Shown here: in pieces, positions 60,181-64,000 of the stretch
Position numbering within the stretch: position 1 is the first letter of the stretch
How the letters are laid out: the number at the start of each line of letters is the position of its first letter
From: Neonectria sp. B-13
Taxonomy: Eukaryota; Ascomycota; Sordariomycetes; Hypocreales; Nectriaceae
DNA: 64,000 nt
Assembly: GCA_002682825.1 (NCBI GenBank)
Contig: NOKP01000028.1
Coordinates: 248,001 to 312,000 of the forward strand
Reading direction: 5' to 3'
Notes under the pieces: generated by a model
Told to the model about the DNA's origin: nothing
What the model saw: only the letters and a program-made list of their open reading frames with translations
Databases searched by the model: none
Position numbers and translations under genes: made by a program

Positions 60181-61266
60181 ATGAATTCGTCTCCAACCGA
60201 CTACCTCTCGAGTGTGTGGCGAGATGGGCTTTTCGGTAAGGCCACTATCTATCCAGTCTTTTGTATGGTTCTCATATGAAGTAGATGGTCGAGTCGTTTT
60301 CTGTACAGGAGGTGGTGGGACAATATGCTCTGCCCAAGTCCAAGCACTCGTCTATCTAGGGGCCAACGCTTGCATTGTTGGTCGAAATGTCGAGAAGACT
60401 CAGAACATGGCTCAAGTCATCGCGAAAGCTCGTCCCGGCTCCAGAGTTCTTGGCATTGGTAATGTTGACGTCAGGAACTTACAGGCCCTAGAGGGTTCAG
60501 TGCGCGAATGTGTGCAGGAACTCGGCGGTATTGACTACGTGATGTAAGCGCTCTCCGTCACCTTCCCTCATCAGCCTTACTGGTAATGAAGTTGTTCGCA
60601 AGTGATTCTTTCGCTAATGGATGTTGTTTCAGCGCCGGAGCTGCCGGAAACTTTCTAGCCCCAATTGACGGGCTCTCCGCTAACGCTTTCAAGAGCGTGG
60701 TAGACATTGACCTGCTCGGATCGTACAATACGTTCAAGTCTACGGTACCCTACCTGTTAGCTTCAGCGGCCAGAAATAAGAACCCGGGTGCAACAACTGG
60801 TGGACGCATCATTTTAATCTCCGCGACATTTCATTACACCGGCGTCCCCTATCAAGCACATGTGTCCGCTGCAAAGGCTGGGGTGGATGCACTCTCAGCT
60901 TCTATTGCCCTAGAATACGGGCCACGCGGTATCACATCGAATGTTATCAGTCCTGGGGGAATAGAGGGCACTGAGGGAATTCAGAGACTCTCCAGTAAAG
61001 CTTCACGCGAGTCTGGGCAGGCAGCACGCCAGGTCCCTCTGGGTAGATACGGGCTAGTGAAGGAAGTGTCGGATGCCACGGTCTTTATCTTAAGTGAAGC
61101 CGGCAATTATGTAAACGGTCACGTCCTCGTTGTAGACGGCGGTGCATGGAGACTCCCAGGGCTTGCAGGTACGTCCTCGGGAATGACGTACCCAGACGTG
61201 GTGTTGGGCGACCAGTCGTTGCCTGCCGACGTCAAAACAGGCCGCAATGGGAAGTCGAAGATATGA
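60181..61266 (+). CDS. Peroxisomal 2,4-dienoyl-CoA reductase-like SDR (Sps19 type), 315 aa, three exons
   Basis: Exons are 60181-60235, 60285-60543 and 60633-61266 (948 nt). The start SPTDYLSSVWRDGLFDGRVVFCTGGGGTICSAQVQALVYLGANACIVGR is characteristic of fungal Sps19-type reductases (TGGGGTIC is the cofactor-binding glycine motif). AGAAGNFLAPIDGLSANAFKSVVDIDLLGSYNTFK and the later YQAHVSAAKAGVDAL with GPRGITSNVISPGGIEGTEG complete the fold. The protein ends in -SKI, an acceptable type 1 peroxisomal targeting tripeptide. These enzymes reduce 2,4-dienoyl-CoA with NADPH so that unsaturated fatty acids can enter beta-oxidation. Both introns split codons cleanly. Confidence 0.9.
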
Positions 61267-61485
61267 GAAACTCTGGTTTACATTTCATGTTTTCTACGGT
61301 ATTAGACGAATCGAACTTCGTCTTCGAATTATTTGTCTTGCTTTCTTTTCTGCGAGAACCATCAATTATTTTCCCCTCGTGTTTTTCACTCTGGTTGAGC
61401 TAGGAGCGGCCTGCTGACAGGCTACCACGCCCATCATGTAACTTATTAGTCTCAGCTATGGGAGATTGCGTTTTCCCCTACTCCA

Positions 61486-63944
61486 TCAATAGAACCAAAA
61501 TCCGGGAACATGCATTGACTTAATAGGAAGTTGATTTCTGCATTCTCGTATCTGTCGCTGCAATCGCCTTAGCCAATTGTCTTTCGCAGACCACGAAGAG
61601 CCGAGGAGTCCACAGACGGGATTCTGAAAACGCAGGAGCGCATACCTGGAATTTGGCAAAGGACTATAGTTACCCAGGGAAATGGGTGTCCACGCTGGAT
61701 CGATTGCTGAGGTCAAGCCTTCGCTGATTTGGCCACGATCTGCAACGTCAATCCCATCATCGTTTGTCTCGAAAAAGGGTGTAGTTTCTGAGCCAAGATA
61801 TCTGGATCGTATTTTTTCTCGAGCTCTTGTAAATAGCCGAAATAAGATTTCTGCACCAAAGTATGTGACCTTGAGTTCCTCGACCACCATTAAACACAGT
61901 TCCAGGTGGTGGCAACCCAAGCGGCGAACTAGGTCCCTCGGGGACACTGAATGCAGCAGGTGAAGCTGCAACGCGGGAACGAGGGCAATACAACTGTGAA
62001 ATGTGAGCAAACCGTTCTCCAGTTCTTTGCGTTCAGCTCTCTCAATTTCAATTGCTACTTACATCAGGGCTTGAGAAAGGCCGACCATGTCAGCAGTGAT
62101 CATGCTAGAGAGGGCGATGTTCGTATTCATGGCTGCAGCCGATGCTTTTCTTTCTACGTTTGATAACCAAACCAGCGTTTCCCTGGGATGATTGAAGGCC
62201 GGCTGATCGCCAAGATTTTGAAAGACAAAAGGACGATATAGGATGAGAATGGTGGATCTGGTTACAAGAATAAGTAAGAATAATTATGGAAATGCGGCAT
62301 ATCTTACTCAAAGAACAACTCGAAATGATGCATGTGCAGGCTAACCACGGGGTCGGTGTAGGCCGTTTTGAGATTGTCTAAGTGGCAGCGATGTACTCGA
62401 AGCTCTCTTTCTATGTTGTCAACTTCCAGATGGCTGTGAAGTGTCCGCTTGGCCAGCTGTTGCACCGAGAGAACTTTCGACAGGATACTTGTAAGGCTCA
62501 GCAACTCAGCCCACAGCAAAACCAGGTCTTTGGTGTTCTCTGGGAGGTATTTTTGACGCGTCGTGTCTGAGATTTCAGACACCAAGCCTTCGGAATCGTT
62601 AATATCAGGCTTGGGCGTATCGCAGTACGCGAGGTCGATGCGCATGGGCCTTCCCATGCCAGCTGACAGCCAGGCTTCTCGGAAGAAACAACACCACCAC
62701 AAGTGACGCCACAAGTTTCGATCGATTGTCGGCCCAAATCGTGAGTGGCTAAGACTGGCATCAGGTTGACGATGCAACCCAATGCTCTGGGAGAGACTGA
62801 TAGCGACGCCGTTCCAGTGCCAGGGCCCAAGCCTATCTTCTGTGTCCGAGTACCAAAACCCCATCAGCAGTACCGCTTGAATCAGTGTTATCTTGGAACG
62901 TTCATGATCGGCATCATACAAAGCCTAAACATCGGTGATTAGATGAGCCTAAAACAACAGGACTCGCACCAGTATGGCACTGGAAACGATCGAAACCAGC
63001 GTACCCTGGCTCGAGCAAACATTGAACGCTTCATGTCTTTTCGGGACGTAAAACCTGCTGCCTGAATGGTTTCCATGCTTGCAAACTGTGCAGAAGTCAG
63101 ACACCTTCGTTTCTTCCAGATGAACCATGACGTGAGGAATCCATTGCCTACATTTGCAGCTGCCAGAAACATGCTCCATAGAAGATGAGGGCTCAAGACA
63201 TCTGATTCCGGGCTTTCAAATGCTTGGAGAAACGAGGAGGTACCTATAACTGGGAAGAAAGGATGGACGTATTGAAAGTACGCCCGAACAAGTGTTTGTT
63301 GGATTGAAAATACCGGCAGGTCGAAGCAGCCTCTTCGTTTCAACAAATCCAGCGTATCGGGATCAAGACTGGCTGAGTGTCTTGCTCTGACCAGAAAATG
63401 GCCACTTTTGCCTTGACGCTCTGGTTCACAGACGTCGGCGACTAGAGCAACACCTTGAGGATCACCTTTCGCAATGTCAGTAACTTACAGTGGAGAGTAT
63501 CTACGATCAATAATGCTTACCATACAATGGGGAACCGGTTCCTTCGGGAGAACTCTGAGAGTTTGTCGCTTGGGCTGCTTGGGTTTCAGAGTGATGTCCG
63601 AAGTGTTCCGCCAGCGGACGATATACTATTTCATCAAGGCTGGACGTGCGAGTCGAGAATTCCTCGTTCCTTGACGTTTGCGGCGGATCTCGTGTCCTGG
63701 CCATGCCACGAGGTCGGCGAAGCAAGTCAACTAGGCTGTCAGACAAAGATTTCGTGATAACTCACCTTTGGCTCTGTCTTGGTCGTGTTTGGCAATCCAC
63801 GTTGTCCAAGGCGCAGTTATTGCAGGGTGTCCCAGTCAACGCTATGCTGCACCGAACTTTGCGGGCGTGACAAGCATAACAGGCTGCGGCTGCTCTTTTT
63901 CTCGGATGGCCAGGCCTAGCGGTGATCGCTGAATGAGGTAACAT
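61486..63944 (-). CDS. Zn2Cys6 fungal-specific transcription factor, 711 aa, six exons
   Basis: Exons in transcript order: 63944-63766, 63696-63521, 63465-63005, 62924-62308, 62257-62063 and 61993-61486 (2136 nt). The zinc cluster is at the N-terminus: ACYACHARKVRCSIALTGTPCNNCALDNVDC, C-x2-C-x6-C then C-x2-C-x6-C, preceded by basic RPGHPRKR. The fungal transcription factor domain follows, with RGCFDLPVFSIQQTLVRAYFQYVHPFFPVI, ERSKITLIQAVLLMGFWYSDTEDRLGPWHWNGVAISLSQSIGLHRQ, LWRHLWWCCFFREAWLSAGMGRPMRI and HMHHFELFFESTILILYRPF. This type often regulates nearby catabolic genes. The adjacent peroxisomal reductase converges on it tail to tail (219 bp between stops), so a role in fatty-acid or lipid use is possible but unproven. 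The first ATG within the exon is used. Confidence 0.86.
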
Positions 63945-64000
63945 TCTTGACCGCGATAGACCCAAGGCATCAAAGTTGGAAGGAAGTGTGAATGTTACTG

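Noticed and set aside
50253..61266. Calling the right part a secondary-metabolite gene cluster
   Set aside because: No PKS, NRPS, terpene cyclase, prenyltransferase or P450 is present; only general redox families.

Overview
This window looks like a stretch of a filamentous ascomycete genome (Pezizomycotina, most likely a Sordariomycete). Three things point there: short GT-AG introns of about 43-104 bp with CTRAY-like branch points; gene families confined to or typical of moulds (Zn2Cys6 regulators, PhiA cell-wall protein, AA13 starch LPMO, NACHT and ankyrin-CorA proteins, modin-like, DUF6594 and DUF7580 proteins); and transposon and gene relics with G:C to A:T stop codons like those left by repeat-induced point mutation (RIP). 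I inferred introns by hand. For every multi-exon model called complete, the joined exon lengths are divisible by three and rejoin family-like protein sequence.

Left part (1-10.6 kb): the 3' exon of a fructosyl-amine/sarcosine-oxidase-like flavoenzyme, a six-exon Zn2Cys6 regulator, an 839-aa dimethylglycine/sarcosine-dehydrogenase-like flavoprotein, a four-helix membrane protein and a serine beta-lactamase-fold hydrolase. The first three could form an amine-catabolism neighbourhood.

Middle part (12-39.5 kb): an accessory region rich in self/non-self-type gene families. It holds a piggyBac-like transposase relic, a DUF6594 relic, a nine-exon ankyrin-repeat/CorA-like membrane protein (1433 aa), a PhiA cell-wall protein, a head-to-head pair of a C2H2 protein and a DUF7580 protein, a ferric reductase, an AA13-CBM20 LPMO, and a head-to-head pair of a modin-like membrane protein and a 992-aa NACHT NTPase. 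A secreted GH13 alpha-amylase follows at 41-42.4 kb, so two starch-degrading enzymes bracket the modin/NACHT pair.

Decayed part (42.4-47.2 kb): a stop-riddled coding frame, an RTA1-like relic and a Fot1/pogo-like transposase relic surround an intact UPC2-type Zn2Cys6 regulator.

Right part (48-64 kb): a bZIP-type regulator, a SnoaL-like protein, an extended SDR reductase, an NmrA-like protein, an enoyl-reductase-like MDR, a peroxisomal 2,4-dienoyl-CoA-reductase-like SDR ending in SKI, and another Zn2Cys6 regulator. These are redox enzymes with regulators nearby but no backbone synthase, so they are not a proven biosynthetic cluster. The most novel-looking candidates are the divergent modin/NACHT and C2H2/DUF7580 pairs.
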